DNA of 64,000 nt from Mugil cephalus (GCF_022458985.1 NC_061790.1:19634397-19698396); one strand, 5' to 3'; positions 12,030 through 24,861 are shown, counted from the stretch's first letter. Made by a program: numbers and translations. Notes: generated from the sequence alone by a model not told the origin.

Positions 12030-12621
12030 TGTTCTTCCCGAACTCAAAAGTACACCACCACAGCAGCCTTTGCACTAAAGGCACTCGAAGTGGCATGGTT
12101 TCTACATGTGGCTCCCGAGCCAACAGGGGTTTTACTGGAGAGGCACTGTGGCGCCATGGTGATAGCTGCCTTCCTCAGCTCGTGCCCGTTGACATACGCC
12201 AACAAAGCACTGTTTGGTCATTTCATTCAGCAATCAGACTCTGGTTGTACTGAGACAAAGCAAAACACTTCAGTCCAGCGTAGCCGCTGGAAGTTTTTCA
12301 TTCCGCTCTTTTCAGTAGCACCTTGCGTGCTTTGGGGACTTTTCCAGAAGTTGTCAAAGAAGACTTGACTTACATGGGCATAGTCGGAGGTTTACTGCAT
12401 CAGGGAAACTGACTCTTCAGTCAACAGCCTGAGTGGAGGTTGGGGGATTCTAGTCTGTCTGGTCTCTCCAAGTCTTGTTGAATCAATCCTTAGATCTGAA
12501 GCTACTGCCGCTAACCAACTTCCCAGACAACAAAGTTGACTCCGCTCCCTGCACAGCCACGTGTTTTCAGAATGACATTTGGGCTGTCTTTAGTCAAGCG
12601 CAGCTGATAAAAGGCTTAAGA

Positions 12622-12693
12622 CTCCCCGTCGGGGAATCGAACCCCGGTCTTCCGCGTGACAGGCGGAGATACTGTCCACTATACTAACGAGGA
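12622..12693 (-). tRNA. tRNA-Asp(GTC), copy 4
   Basis: Intact 72-nt gene, same body as copy 1, with AAAA on the plus strand just before it serving as the minus-strand TTTT terminator. Confidence 0.96.
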
Positions 12694-13302
12694 AAGCACA
12701 GCTGGGACCTATCCCAAACGTGAGACACACAAAACGGAAACTATGGAACGGGTACACAAGAGTCCACGCATTCAGCGTGCCTGGGTGACGAGCAACAGCC
12801 TGGTGATGGTGTCAACAATGGATGTGATGTGCGCATGTGCCATTCTATGCAGTTCTTGCAATGTGTGCAATTCTGAGTGGAGGTCTGTCACCACCAAAAG
12901 AAACTAACGTGACAAGGGTCTGCAAACGATCCAATACTCACCTGCAATTAGACGATGTTGTTCTCTGATGGGCCATTAACGGTGAGAAACTCTCAGGACT
13001 TGAGGTGTGAATGGGGGGTGAAACTTGTCAGGGAGAGATGTTAAGACCGTCGTGTACGTGTCGTGTACTTTTGGGTCCTCGCTTGACGAGCTGGCTGTTG
13101 TGTTTGTGAAGTGGCTGTCTTGTTTCTTTGGTGCACAGCAGCAGTGACAGAATCCACATGAAAATCTCTCCTGTAGCTGTGATTCTCTCAGGTGTATCGC
13201 ATCCTTCCCTTCGTGTTTAGCATAAGATTAGTGTTTGCCACGCCACGCACACTTCGCTACAGCATTTCGCCACGGAACATTTATATTTTGGACCATGTGG
13301 CG

Positions 13303-13375
13303 GTTTCCGTAGTGTAGTGGTTATCACGTTCGCCTAACACGCGAAAGGTCCCTGGTTCGAAACCGGGCGGAAACA
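13303..13375 (+). tRNA. tRNA-Val(AAC), copy 4
   Basis: Intact 73-nt gene, body identical to copy 2. Confidence 0.96.
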
Positions 13376-13987
13376 TTCTACCTTTCTCTTTCTTTGCTCC
13401 GGGTGGAAACTCTCTCATGTTCTTCCCAAACTCAAACGTACACCACCACAGCAGCCTTTGCACTAAGGGCACTTGGAATGGCATGGTTTCTACATGTGGC
13501 TCCCGAGCCAAGAGGGTTTTAAAAGGACCCTCACAAAAGCTGAGGTGACTTGCTCCACGTGCCAGTCTGGAAGCCACAAGCCACCGCCCAAGCCCTTTAC
13601 AGGCCAATTGCTTCTCAATCAAAAGACGCCTGCTAGAAGTCAAACAGATGCGAGTAGCTCTGATCAGGACTCGAGGTGTGAATGGGGGGTGAAACTTGTC
13701 AGGGAGAAATGTTAAGACTGCCGTGTACGTGTTGTGTACTTTTTGGTCCTCGCTTGATGAGCTGGCTGTTGTGTTTGTGAAGTGGCTATTTTGTTTCTTC
13801 ACTGCACATTAACAGTGAAAATCATTCCTTTTTCTGTAATTCTCTCAGGTGCACCGCATCCTTCCCTTCATGTTAAGCGTAAGATTTGTGTTTGCCACGC
13901 CACGCACGCTTCGCTAAAGCATAACTACCGATATTCAAATCCAGTCCCTTTTCCCGCTGCCTCAATAGTTGGCCTCTGGCACCTGCA

Positions 13988-14046
13988 GTTTCCGTAGTGT
14001 AGTGGTTATCACGTATCAGGTCCCCAATTCTAAACCGGCTGAAACT
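13988..14046 (+). pseudogene. tRNA-Val relic, type E copy 4
   Basis: Type-E relic, one G shorter in the T-arm remnant (AAACCGGCTG). Confidence 0.85.
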
Positions 14047-15009
14047 CTCTTATGTTCTTCCCCAACTCAAAAGTACAGTAGCCTTTGCACTAAAGGCACT
14101 TGGAATGGCATGCCTTCTACATGTGGCTCCCGAGGCAACAGGGTTTAAAAAAGACCCTCACAAAAAGAGTCCACGCAACGCTGAGCTGACTTGCTCCACG
14201 TGCCAGTCTGGAAGCCACAAGCCACCGCCCAAGCCCTTTTAGGCCAATTGCTTCTCAATCAAAAGACGCCTGCTAGGAGTCAAACAGATGCGAGCAGCCC
14301 TGCTTTGGTAGCTCTGATCTGATCAAATCGCTTGCAACTATGTATTGAAACTGTCTGTCCTAGCAGAGGTAGTTCCGATTCTAGCCATAGCCTCTGCTCC
14401 CGAAGGGGAGATGACGCAGCACTGTGGCGCCATGGTGATAGCTGCCGTCCTCAGCACGTGCCACAAGAGTCCACGCATTCAGCGTGCCTGGGTGACGAGC
14501 AACAGCCTGGTGATGGTGTCAACAATGGATGTGATGTGCGCATGTGCCATTCTATGCAGTTCTTGCAATGTGTGCAATTCTGAGTGGAGGTCTGTCACCA
14601 CCAAAAGAAACTAACGTGACAAGGGTCTGCAAACGACCCAATACTCACCTGCAATTAGACGATGTTGTTCTCTGATGGGCCATTAATGGTGAGAAACTCT
14701 CAGCACTTGAGGTGTGAATGGGGGGTGAAACTTGTCAAGGAGAGATGTTAAGACCGTCGTGTACGTGTCGTGTTCTTTTGGGTCCTCGCTTGACGAGCTG
14801 GCTGTTGTGTTTGTGAAGTGGCTGTCTTGTTTCTTCGGTGCACAGCAACAGTGACAGAATCCACATGAAAATCTCTCCTGTAGCTGTGATTCTCTCAGGT
14901 GCATCGCATCCTTCCCTTCGTGTTTAGCATAAGATTTGTGTTTGCCACGCCACGCACACTTCGCTACAGCATTTCGCGATGGAACATTGATATTTTGCAC
15001 AACGTGACA

Positions 15010-15082
15010 GTTTCTGTAGTGTAGTGGTCATCACGTTCGCCTCACACGCGAAAGGTCCCCGGTTCGAAACCGGGCGGAAACA
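15010..15082 (+). tRNA. tRNA-Val(CAC), copy 4
   Basis: Intact 73-nt gene, body identical to copy 1. Confidence 0.96.
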
Positions 15083-15345
15083 TTCTACCCTTATTTCTCT
15101 TTGTTCTCATTAATTTAAGTGGCTCCCTGTTAAGCACTGGATGTTGAAAGGGAAGGCAACTCTTGGGTATGTGCCAGGGTCAATTTCTATAACTCGACAA
15201 GGCATTAGATGTCTACATTTCGGTGTCTGTTAATGCTTCCTTTCTCAACTCGGAGAAATTAACTGTTTATTTCAAAGTAGACCTTTGCTGGTTTTCTTCA
15301 GTACACTGTTCCTGATGCCTCAATACTTGGGCTCTGGCACCTGCG

Positions 15346-15408
15346 GTTTCCATAGTGTAGTGGTTATCACATTCGCCTCACACGCGAAAGGTCCCCTGAT
15401 TTGAACAC
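15346..15408 (+). pseudogene. tRNA-Val relic, type B copy 5
   Basis: Standard type-B relic, truncated in the T-arm. Confidence 0.85.
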
Positions 15409-15997
15409 TGTTCTTCCCGAACTCAAAAGTACACCACCACAGCAGCCTTTGCACTAAAGGCACCGGAGTGGCATGGTTTCTACATGTGGCTCCCGAGCCA
15501 ACAGGGGTTTTACTGGAGAGGCACTGTGGCGCCATGGTGATAGCTGCCTTCCTCAGCTCGTGCCCGTTGACATACGCCAACAAAGCACTGTTTGGTCATT
15601 TCATTCAGCAATCAGACTCTGGTTGTACTGAGACAAAGCAAAACACTTCAGTCCAGCGTAGCTGCTGGAAGTTTTTCATTCCGCTCTTTTCAGTAGCACC
15701 TTGTGTGCTTTGGGGACTTTTCCAGAAGTTGTCAAAGAAGACTTGACTTACATGGCATAGTCGGAGGTTTACTGCATCAGGGAAACTGACTCTTCAGTCA
15801 ACAGCCTGAGTGGAGGTTGGGGGATTCTAGTCTGTCTGGTCTCTCCAAGTCTTGTTGAATCAATCCTTAGATCTGAAGCTACTGCCGCTACCAACTTCCC
15901 AGACAACAAAGTTGACTCCGCTCCCTGCACAGCCACGTGTTTTCAGAATGACATTTGGGCTGTCTTTAGTCAAGCGCAGCTGATAAAAGGCTTAAGA

Positions 15998-16069
15998 CTC
16001 CCCGTCGGGGAATCGAACCCCGGTCTTCCGCGTGACAGGCGGAGATACTGTCCACTATACTAACGAGGA
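15998..16069 (-). tRNA. tRNA-Asp(GTC), copy 5
   Basis: Intact 72-nt gene, same body as copy 1. Confidence 0.96.
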
Positions 16070-16679
16070 AAGCACAGCTGGGACCTATCCCAAACGTGAG
16101 ACACACAAAACGGAAACTATGGAACGGGTACACAAGAGTCCACGCATTCAGCGTGCCTGGGTGACGAGCAACAGCCTGGTGATGGTGTCAACAATGGATG
16201 TGATGTGCGCATGTGCCATTCTATGCAGTTCTTGCAATGTGTGCAATTCTGAGTGGAGGTCTGTCACCACCAAAAGAAACTAACGTGACAAGGGTCTGCA
16301 AACGATCCAATACTCACCTGCAATTAGACGATGTTGTTCTCTGATGGGCCATTAACGGTGGAGAAACTCTCAGGACTTGAGGTGTGAATGGGGGGTGAAA
16401 CTTGTCAGGGAGAGATGTTAAGACCGTCGTGTACGTGTCGTGTACTTTTGGGTCCTCGCTTGACGAGCTGGCTGTTGTGTTTGTGAAGTGGCTGTCTTGT
16501 TTCTTCGGTGCACAGCAGCAGTGACAGAATCCACATGAAAATCTCTCCTGTAGCTTTGATTCTCTCAGGTGTATCGCATCCTTCCCTTCGTGTTTAGCAT
16601 AAGATTAGTGTTTGCCACGCCACGCACACTTCGCTACAGCATTTCGCCACGGAACATTGATATTTTGGACCATGTGGCG

Positions 16680-16752
16680 GTTTCCGTAGTGTAGTGGTTA
16701 TCACGTTCGCCTAACACGCGAAAGGTCCCTGGTTCGAAACCGGGCGGAAACA
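16680..16752 (+). tRNA. tRNA-Val(AAC), copy 5
   Basis: Intact 73-nt gene, body identical to copy 2. Confidence 0.96.
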
Positions 16753-17342
16753 TTCTACCTTTCTCTTTCTTTGCTCCGGGTGGAAACTCTCTCATGTTCT
16801 TCCCAAACTCAAACGTACACCACCACAGCAGCCTTTGCACTAAGGGCACTTGGAATGGCATGGTTTCTACATGTGGCTCCCGAGCCAAGAGGGGTTTTAA
16901 AAGGACCCTCACAAAAGCTGAGGTGACTTGCTCCACGTGCCAGTCTGGAAGCCACAAGCCACCGCCCAAGCCCTTTACAGGCCAATTGCTTCTCAATCAA
17001 AAGACGCCTGCTAGAAGTCAAACAGATGCGAGTAGCTCTGATCAGGACTCGAGGTGTGAATGGGGGGTGAAACTTGTCAGGGAGAAATGTTAAGACTGCC
17101 GTGTACGTGTGTGTACTTTTTGGTCCTCGCTTGATGAGCTGGCTGTTGTGTTTGTGAAGTGGCTATTTTGTTTCTTCACTGCACATTAACAGTGAAAATC
17201 ATTCCTTTTTCTGTAATTCTCTCAGGTGCACCGCATCCTTCCCTTCATGTTAAGCGTAAGATTTTCGCTAAAGCATAAACTACCGATATTCAAATCCAGT
17301 CCCTTATCCCGCTGCCTCAATAGTTGGCCTCTGGCCCCTGCA

Positions 17343-17402
17343 GTTTCCGTAGTGTAGTGGTTATCACGTATCAGGTCCCCAATTCTAAACTGGGCTGAAA
17401 CT
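17343..17402 (+). pseudogene. tRNA-Val relic, type E copy 5
   Basis: Type-E relic sharing the AAACTGGGCTG variant with copy 3. Confidence 0.85.
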
Positions 17403-18364
17403 CTCTTATGTTCTTCCCCAACTCAAAGTACAGTAGCCTTTGCACTAAAGGCACTTGGAATGGCATGCCTTCTACATGTGGCTCCCGAGGCAACAGGGTT
17501 TAAAAAAGACCCTCACAAAAAGAGTCCACGCAACGCTGAGCTGACTTGCTCCACGTGCCAGTCTGGAAGCCACAAGCCACCGCCCAAGCCCTTTTAGGCC
17601 AATTGCTTCTCAATCAAAAGACGCCTGCTAGGAGTCAAACAGATGCGAGCAGCCCTGCTTTGGTAGCTCTGATCTGATCAAATCGCTTGCAACTATGTAT
17701 TGAAACTGTCTGTCCTAGCAGAGGTAGTCCGATTCTTAGCCATAGCCTCTGCTCCCGAAGGGGAGATGACGCAGCACTGTGGCGCCATGGTGATAGCTGC
17801 CGTCCTCAGCACGTGCCACAAGAGTCCACGCATTCAGCGTGCCTGGGTGACGAGCAACAGCCTGGTGATGGTGTCAACAATGGATGTGATGTGCGCATGT
17901 GCCATTCTATGCAGTTCTTGCAATGTGTGCAATTCTGAGTGGAGGTCTGTCACCACCAAAAGAAACTAACGTGACAAGGGTCTGCAAACGACCCAATACT
18001 CACCTGCAATTAGACGATGTTGTTCTCTGATGGGCCATTAATGGTGAGAAACTCTCAGCACTTGAGGTGTGAATGGGGGGTGAAACTTGTCAAGGAGAGA
18101 TGTTAAGACCGTCGTGTACGTGTCGTGTTCTTTTGGGTCCTCGCTTGACGAGCTGGCTGTTGTGTTTGTGAAGTGGCTGTCTTGTTTCTTCGGTGCACAG
18201 CAACAGTGACAGAATCCACATGAAAATCTCTCCTGTAGCTGTGATTCTCTCAGGTGCATCGCATCCTTCCCTTCGTGTTTAGCATAAGATTTGTGTTTGC
18301 CACGCCACGCACACTTCGCTACAGCATTTCGCGATGGAACATTGATATTTTGCACAACGTGACA

Positions 18365-18437
18365 GTTTCTGTAGTGTAGTGGTCATCACGTTCGCCTCAC
18401 ACGCGAAAGGTCCCCGGTTCGAAACCGGGCGGAAACA
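18365..18437 (+). tRNA. tRNA-Val(CAC), copy 5
   Basis: Intact 73-nt gene, body identical to copy 1. Confidence 0.96.
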
Positions 18438-18700
18438 TTCTACCCTTATTTCTCTTTGTTCTCATTAATTTAAGTGGCTCCCTGTTAAGCACTGGATGTT
18501 GAAAGGGAAGGCAACTCTTGGGTATGTGCCAGGGTCAATTTCTATAACTCGACAAGGCATTAGATGTCTACATTTCGGTGTCTGTTAATGCTTCCTTTCT
18601 CAACTCGGAGAAATTAACTGTTTATTTCAAAGTAGACCTTTGCTGGTTTTCTTCAGTACACTGTTCCTGATGCCTCAATACTTGGGCTCTGGCACCTGCG

Positions 18701-18763
18701 GTTTCCATAGTGTAGTGGTTATCACATTCGCCTCACACGCGAAAGGTCCCCTGATTTGAACAC
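18701..18763 (+). pseudogene. tRNA-Val relic, type B copy 6
   Basis: Standard type-B relic, truncated in the T-arm. Confidence 0.85.
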
Positions 18764-19354
18764 TGTTCTTCCCGAACTCAAAAGTACACCACCACAGCAG
18801 CCTTTGCACTAAAGGCACTCGAAGTGGCATGGTTTCTACATGTGGCTCCCGAGCCAACAGGGGTTTTACTGGAGAGGCACTGTGGCGCCATGGTGATAGC
18901 TGCCTTCCTCAGCTCGTGCCCGTTGACATACGCCAACAAAGCACTGTTTGGTCATTTCATTCAGCAATCAGACTCTGGTTGTACTGAGACAAAGCAAAAC
19001 ACTTCAGTCCAGCGTAGCCGCTGGAAGTTTTTCATTCCGCTCTTTTCAGTAGCACCTTGCATGCTTTGGGGACTTTTCCAGAAGTTGTGAAAGAAGACTT
19101 GACTTACATGGGCATAGTCGGAGGTTTACTGCATCAGGGAAACTGACTCTTCAGTCAACAGCCTGAGTGGAGGTTGGGGGATTCTAGTCTGTCTGGTCTC
19201 TCCAAGTCTTGTTGAATCAATCCTTAGATCTGAAGCTACTGCCGCTACCAACTTCCCAGACAACAAAGTTGACTCCGCTCCCTGCACAGCCACGTGTTTT
19301 CAGAATGACATTTGGGCTGTCTTTAGTCAAGCGCAGCTGATAAAAGGCTTAAGA

Positions 19355-19426
19355 CTCCCCGTCGGGGAATCGAACCCCGGTCTTCCGCGTGACAGGCGGA
19401 GATACTGTCCACTATACTAACGAGGA
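19355..19426 (-). tRNA. tRNA-Asp(GTC), copy 6
   Basis: Intact 72-nt gene, same body as copy 1. Confidence 0.96.
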
Positions 19427-20035
19427 AAGCACAGCTGGGACCTATCCCAAACGTGAGACACGCAAAACGGAAACTATGGAACGGGTACACAAGAGTCCAC
19501 GCATTCAGCGTGCCTGGGTGACGAGCAACAGCCTGGTGATGGTGTCAACAATGGATGTGATGTGCGCATGTGCCATTCTATGCAGTTCTTGCAATGTGTG
19601 CAATTCTGAGTGGAGGTCTGTCACCACCAAAAGAAACTAACGTGACAAGGGTCTGCAAACGATCCAATACTCACCTGCAATTAGACGATGTTGTTCTCTG
19701 ATGGGCCATTAACGGTGAGAAACTCTCAGGACTTGAGGTGTGAATGGGGGGTGAAACTTGTCAGGGAGAGATGTTAAGACCGTCGTGTACGTGTCGTGTA
19801 CTTTTGGGTCCTCGCTTGACGAGCTGGCTGTTGTGTTTGTGAAGTGGCTGTCTTGTTTCTTCGGTGCACAGCAGCAGTGACAGAATCCACATGAAAATCT
19901 CTCCTGTAGCTTTGATTCTCTCAGGTGTATCGCATCCTTCCTTTCGTGTTTAGCATAAGATTAGTGTTTGCCACGCCACGCACACTTCGCTACAGCATTT
20001 CGCCACGGAACATTGATATTTTGGACCATGTGGCG

Positions 20036-20108
20036 GTTTCCGTAGTGTAGTGGTTATCACGTTCGCCTAACACGCGAAAGGTCCCTGGTTCGAAACCGGG
20101 CGGAAACA
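20036..20108 (+). tRNA. tRNA-Val(AAC), copy 6
   Basis: Intact 73-nt gene, body identical to copy 2. Confidence 0.96.
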
Positions 20109-20721
20109 TTCTACCTTTCTCTTTCTTTGCTCCGGGTGGAAACTCTCTCATGTTCTTCCCAAACTCAAACGTACACCACCACAGCAGCCTTTGCACTAAG
20201 GGCACTTGGAATGGCATGGTTTCTACATGTGGCTCCCGAGCCAAGAGGGGTTTTAAAAGGACCCTCACAAAAGCTGAGGTGACTTGCTCCACGTGCCAGT
20301 CTGGAAGCCACAAGCCACCGCCCAAGCCCTTTACAGGCCAATTGCTTCTCAATCAAAAGACGCCTGCTAGAAGTCAAACAGATGCGAGTAGCTCTGATCA
20401 GGACTCGAGGTGTGAATGGGGGGTGAAACTTGTCAGGGAGAAATGTTAAGACTGCCGTGTACGTGTTGTGTACTTTTTGGTCCTCGCTTGATGAGCTGGC
20501 TGTTGTGTTTGTGAAGTGGCTATTTTGTTTCTTCACTGCACATTAACAGTGAAAATCATTCCTTTTTCTGTAATTCTCTCAGGTGCACCGCATCCTTCCC
20601 TTCATGTTAAGCGTAAGATTTGTGTTTGCCACGCCACGCACGCTTCGCTAAAGCATAACTACCGATATTCAAATCCAGTCCCTTTTCCCGCTGCCTCAAT
20701 AGTTGGCCTCTGGCACCTGCA

Positions 20722-20781
20722 GTTTCCGTAGTGTAGTGGTTATCACGTATCAGGTCCCCAATTCTAAACCGGGCTGAAACT
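20722..20781 (+). pseudogene. tRNA-Val relic, type E copy 6
   Basis: Type-E relic, same form as copy 2. Confidence 0.85.
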
Positions 20782-21744
20782 CTCTTATGTTCTTCCCCAA
20801 CTCAAAAGTACAGTAGCCTTTGCACTAAAGGCACTTGGAATGGCATGCCTTCTACATGTGGCTCCCGAGGCAACAGGGTTTAAAAAAGACCCTCACAAAA
20901 AGAGTCCACGCAACGCTGAGCTGACTTGCTCCACGTGCCAGTCTGGAAGCCACAAGCCACCGCCCAAGCCCTTTTAGGCCAATTGCTTCTCAATCAAAAG
21001 ATGCCTGCTAGGAGTCAAACAGATGCGAGCAGCCCTGCTTTGGTAGCTCTGATCTGATCAAATCGCTTGCAACTATGTATTGAAACTGTCTGTCCTAGCA
21101 GAGGTAGTCCGATTCTTAGCCATAGCCTCTGCTCCCGAAGGGGAGATGACGCAGCACTGTGGCGCCATGGTGATAGCTGCCGTCCTCAGCACGTGCCACA
21201 AGAGTCCACGCATTCAGCGTGCCTGGGTGACGAGCAACAGTCTGGTGATGGTGTCAACAATGGATGTGATGTGCGCATGTGCCATTCTATGCAGTTCTTG
21301 CAATGTGTGCAATTCTGAGTGGAGGTCTGTCACCACCAAAAGAAACTAACGTGACAAGGGTCTGCAAACGACCCAATACTCACCTGCAATTAGACGATGT
21401 TGTTCTCTGATGGGCCATTAATGGTGAGAAACTCTCAGCACTTGAGGTGTGAATGGGGGGTGAAACTTGTCAAGGAGAGATGTTAAGACCGTCGTGTACG
21501 TGTCGTGTTCTTTTGGGTCCTCGCTTGACGAGCTGGCTGTTGTGTTTGTGAAGTGGCTGTCTTGTTTCTTCGGTGCACAGCAACAGTGACAGAATCCACA
21601 TGAAAATCTCTCCTGTAGCTGTGATTCTCTCAGGTGCATCGCATCCTTCCCTTCGTGTTTAGCATAAGATTTGTGTTTGCCACGCCACGCACACTTCGCT
21701 ACAGCATTTCGCGATGGAACATTGATATTTTGCACAACGTGACA

Positions 21745-21807
21745 GTTTCTGTAGTGTAGTGGTCATCACGTTCGAAACGGTCCCCGGTTCGAAACCGGGC
21801 GGAAACA
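21745..21807 (+). pseudogene. tRNA-Val(CAC) copy 6, anticodon arm deleted
   Basis: The gene is 63 nt. The stretch from TTCGCCTCACAC through GCGAAA is collapsed to TTCGAAAC, removing the anticodon and most of its stem. The A-box, B-box and both acceptor strands remain, so it could still bind TFIIIC but cannot decode. Confidence 0.92.
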
Positions 21808-22070
21808 TTCTACCCTTATTTCTCTTTGTTCTCATTAATTTAAGTGGCTCCCTGTTAAGCACTGGATGTTGAAAGGGAAGGCAACTCTTGGGTATGTGCC
21901 AGGGTCAATTTCTATAACTCGACAAGGCATTAGATGTCTACATTTCGGTGTCTGTTAATGCTTCCTTTCTCAACTCGGAGAAATTAACTGTTTATTTCAA
22001 AGTAGACCTTTGCTGGTTTTCTTCAGTACACTGTTCCTGATGCCTCAATACTTGGGCTCTGGCACCTGCG

Positions 22071-22133
22071 GTTTCCATAGTGTAGTGGTTATCACATTCG
22101 CCTCACACGCGAAAGGTCCCCTGATTTGAACAC
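22071..22133 (+). pseudogene. tRNA-Val relic, type B copy 7
   Basis: Standard type-B relic, truncated in the T-arm. Confidence 0.85.
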
Positions 22134-22723
22134 TGTTCTTCCCGAACTCAAAAGTACACCACCACAGCAGCCTTTGCACTAAAGGCACTCGGAGTGGCAT
22201 GGTTTCTACATGTGGCTCCGAGCCAACAGGGGTTTTACTGGAGAGGCACTGTGGCGCCATGGTGATAGCTGCCTTCCTCAGCTCGTGCCCGTTGACATAC
22301 GCCAACAAAGCACTGTTTGGTCATTTCATTCAGCAATCAGACTCTGGTTGTACTGAGACAAAGCAAAACACTTCAGTCCAGCGTAGCCGCTGGAAGTTTT
22401 TCATTCCGCTCTTTTCAGTAGCACCTTGCGTGCTTTGGGGACTTTTCCAGAAGTTGTCAAAGAAGACTTGACTTACATGGGCATAGTCGGAGGTTTACTG
22501 CATCAGGGAAACTGACTCTTCAGTCAACAGCCTGAGTGGAGGTTGGGGGATTCTAGTCTGTCTGGTCTCTCCAAGTCTTGTTGAATCAATCCTTAGATCT
22601 GAAGCTACTGCCGCTACCAACTTCCCAGACAACAAAGTTGACTCCGCTCCCTGCACAGCCACGTGTTTTCAGAATGACATTTGGGCTGTCTTTAGTCAAG
22701 CGCAGCTGATAAAAGGCTTAAGA

Positions 22724-22795
22724 CTCCCCGTCGGGGAATCGAACCCCGGTCTTCCGCGTGACAGGCGGAGATACTGTCCACTATACTAACGAGGA
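22724..22795 (-). tRNA. tRNA-Asp(GTC), copy 7
   Basis: Intact 72-nt gene, same body as copy 1. Confidence 0.96.
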
Positions 22796-23404
22796 AAGCA
22801 CAGCTGGGACCTATCCCAAACGTGAGACACACAAAACGGAAACTATGGAACGGGTACACAAGAGTCCACGCATTCAGCGTGCCTGGGTGACGAGCAACAG
22901 CCTGGTGATGGTGTCAACAATGGATGTGATGTGCGCATGTGCCATTCTATGCAGTTCTTGCAATGTGTGCAATTCTGAGTGGAGGTCTGTCACCACCAAA
23001 AGAAACTAACGTGACAAGGGTCTGCAAACGATCCAATACTCACCTGCAATTAGACGATGTTGTTCTCTGATGGGCCATTAACGGTGAGAAACTCTCAGGA
23101 CTTGAGGTGTGAATGGGGGGTGAAACTTGTCAGGGAGAGATGTTAAGACCGTCGTGTACGTGTCGTGTACTTTTGGGTCCTCGCTTGACGAGCTGGCTGT
23201 TGTGTTTGTGAAGTGGCTGTCTTGTTTCTTCGGTGCACAGCAGCAGTGACAGAATCCACATGAAAATCTCTCCTGTAGCTTTGATTCTCTCAGGTGTATC
23301 GCATCCTTCCCTTCGTGTTTAGCATAAGATTAGTGTTTGCCACGCCACGCACACTTCGCTACAGCATTTCGCCACGGAACATTGATATTTTGGACCATGT
23401 GGCG

Positions 23405-23477
23405 GTTTCCGTAGTGTAGTGGTTATCACGTTCGCCTAACACGCGAAAGGTCCCTGGTTCGAAACCGGGCGGAAACA
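23405..23477 (+). tRNA. tRNA-Val(AAC), copy 7
   Basis: Intact 73-nt gene, body identical to copy 2, about 65 bp before the deletion junction of this unit. Confidence 0.96.
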
Positions 23478-24462
23478 TTCTACCTTTCTCTTTCTTTGCT
23501 CCGGGTGGAAACACTCTCATGTTCTTCCCAAACTCAAACGTACACCACCACAGTAGCCTTTGCACTAAAGGCACTTGGAATGGCATGCCTTCTACATGTG
23601 GCTCCCGAGGCAACAGGGTTTAAAAAAGACCCTCACAAAAAGAGTCCACGCAACGCTGAGCTGACTTGCTCCACGTGCCAGTCTGGAAGCCACAAGCCAC
23701 CGCCCAAGCCCTTTTAGGCCAATTGCTTCTCAATCAAAAGACGCCTGCTAGGAGTCAAACAGATGCGAGCAGCCCTGCTTTGGTAGCTCTGATCTGATCA
23801 AATCGCTTGCAACTATGTATTGAAACTGTCTGTCCTAGCAGAGGTAGTCCGATTCTTAGCCATAGCCTCTGCTCCCGAAGGGGAGATGACGCAGCACTGT
23901 GGCGCCATGGTGATAGCTGCCGTCCTCAGCACGTGCCACAAGAGTCCACGCATTCAGCGTGCCTGGGTGACGAGCAACAGCCTGGTGATGGTGTCAACAA
24001 TGGATGTGATGTGCGCATGTGCCATTCTATGCAGTTCTTGCAATGTGTGCAATTCTGAGTGGAGGTCTGTCACCACCAAAAGAAACTAACGTGACAAGGG
24101 TCTGCAAACGACCCAATACTCACCTGCAATTAGACGATGTTGTTCTCTGATGGGCCATTAATGGTGAGAAACTCTCAGCACTTGAGGTGTGAATGGGGGG
24201 TGAAACTTGTCAAGGAGAGATGTTAAGACCGTCGTGTACGTGTCGTGTTCTTTTGGGTCCTCGCTTGACGAGCTGGCTGTTGTGTTTGTGAAGTGGCTGT
24301 CTTGTTTCTTCGGTGCACAGCAACAGTGACAGAATCCACATGAAAATCTCTCCTGTAGCTGTGATTCTCTCAGATTTTAGCATAAGATTTGTGTTTGCCA
24401 CGCCACGCACACTCCGCTACAGCATTTCGCGATGGAACATTGATATTTTGCACAACGTGGCA

Positions 24463-24535
24463 GTTTCTGTAGTGTAGTGGTCATCACGTTCGCCTCACAC
24501 GCGAAAGGTCCCCGGTTCGAAACCGGGCGGAAACA
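24463..24535 (+). tRNA. tRNA-Val(CAC), copy 7
   Basis: Intact 73-nt gene, body identical to copy 1. The leader has its own small deletion near 24,373 (CTCTCAGATTTTAGC). Confidence 0.96.
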
Positions 24536-24798
24536 TTCTACCCTTATTTCTCTTTGTTCTCATTAATTTAAGTGGCTCCCTGTTAAGCACTGGATGTTGA
24601 AAGGGAAGGCAACTCTTGGGTATGTGCCAGGGTCAATTTCTATAACTCGACAAGGCATTAGATGTCTACATTTCGGTGTCTGTTAATGCTTCCTTTCTCA
24701 ACTCGGAGAAATTAACTGTTTATTTCAAAGTAGACCTTTGCTGGTTTTCTTCAGTACACTGTTCCTGATGCCTCAATACTTGGGCTCTGGCACCTGCG

Positions 24799-24861
24799 GT
24801 TTCCATAGTGTAGTGGTTATCACATTCGCCTCACACGCGAAAGGTCCCCTGATTTGAACAC
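24799..24861 (+). pseudogene. tRNA-Val relic, type B copy 8
   Basis: Standard type-B relic, truncated in the T-arm. Confidence 0.85.

Larger units (their letters stand above)
11967..15345. repeat. tRNA array unit 4 (3,379 bp)
   Basis: Complete unit with the long E leader. It shares the variant ACATTTATATTTTGG before Val(AAC) with unit 2 only. Confidence 0.9.
15346..18700. repeat. tRNA array unit 5 (3,355 bp)
   Basis: Complete unit with the short E leader (near 17,262), as in unit 3. Its B trailer carries the CGTAGCTGCTGG variant also seen in unit 8. Confidence 0.9.
18701..22070. repeat. tRNA array unit 6 (3,370 bp)
   Basis: Complete unit with the long E leader. Its Val(CAC) copy has lost the anticodon arm, and it shares CAACAGTCTGGTG near 21,235 with unit 2. 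Confidence 0.9.
22071..24798. repeat. tRNA array unit 7 (2,728 bp, internal deletion)
   Basis: About 640 bp shorter than other full units. The sequence passes directly from the Val(AAC) trailer (about 23,540) into the type-E trailer (about 23,585), so the leader and type-E relic between them are gone. Both trailers contain AGCCTTTGCACTAA and GGCACTTGGAATGGCATG, which makes recombination between these homologous blocks the simplest cause. Confidence 0.9.
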
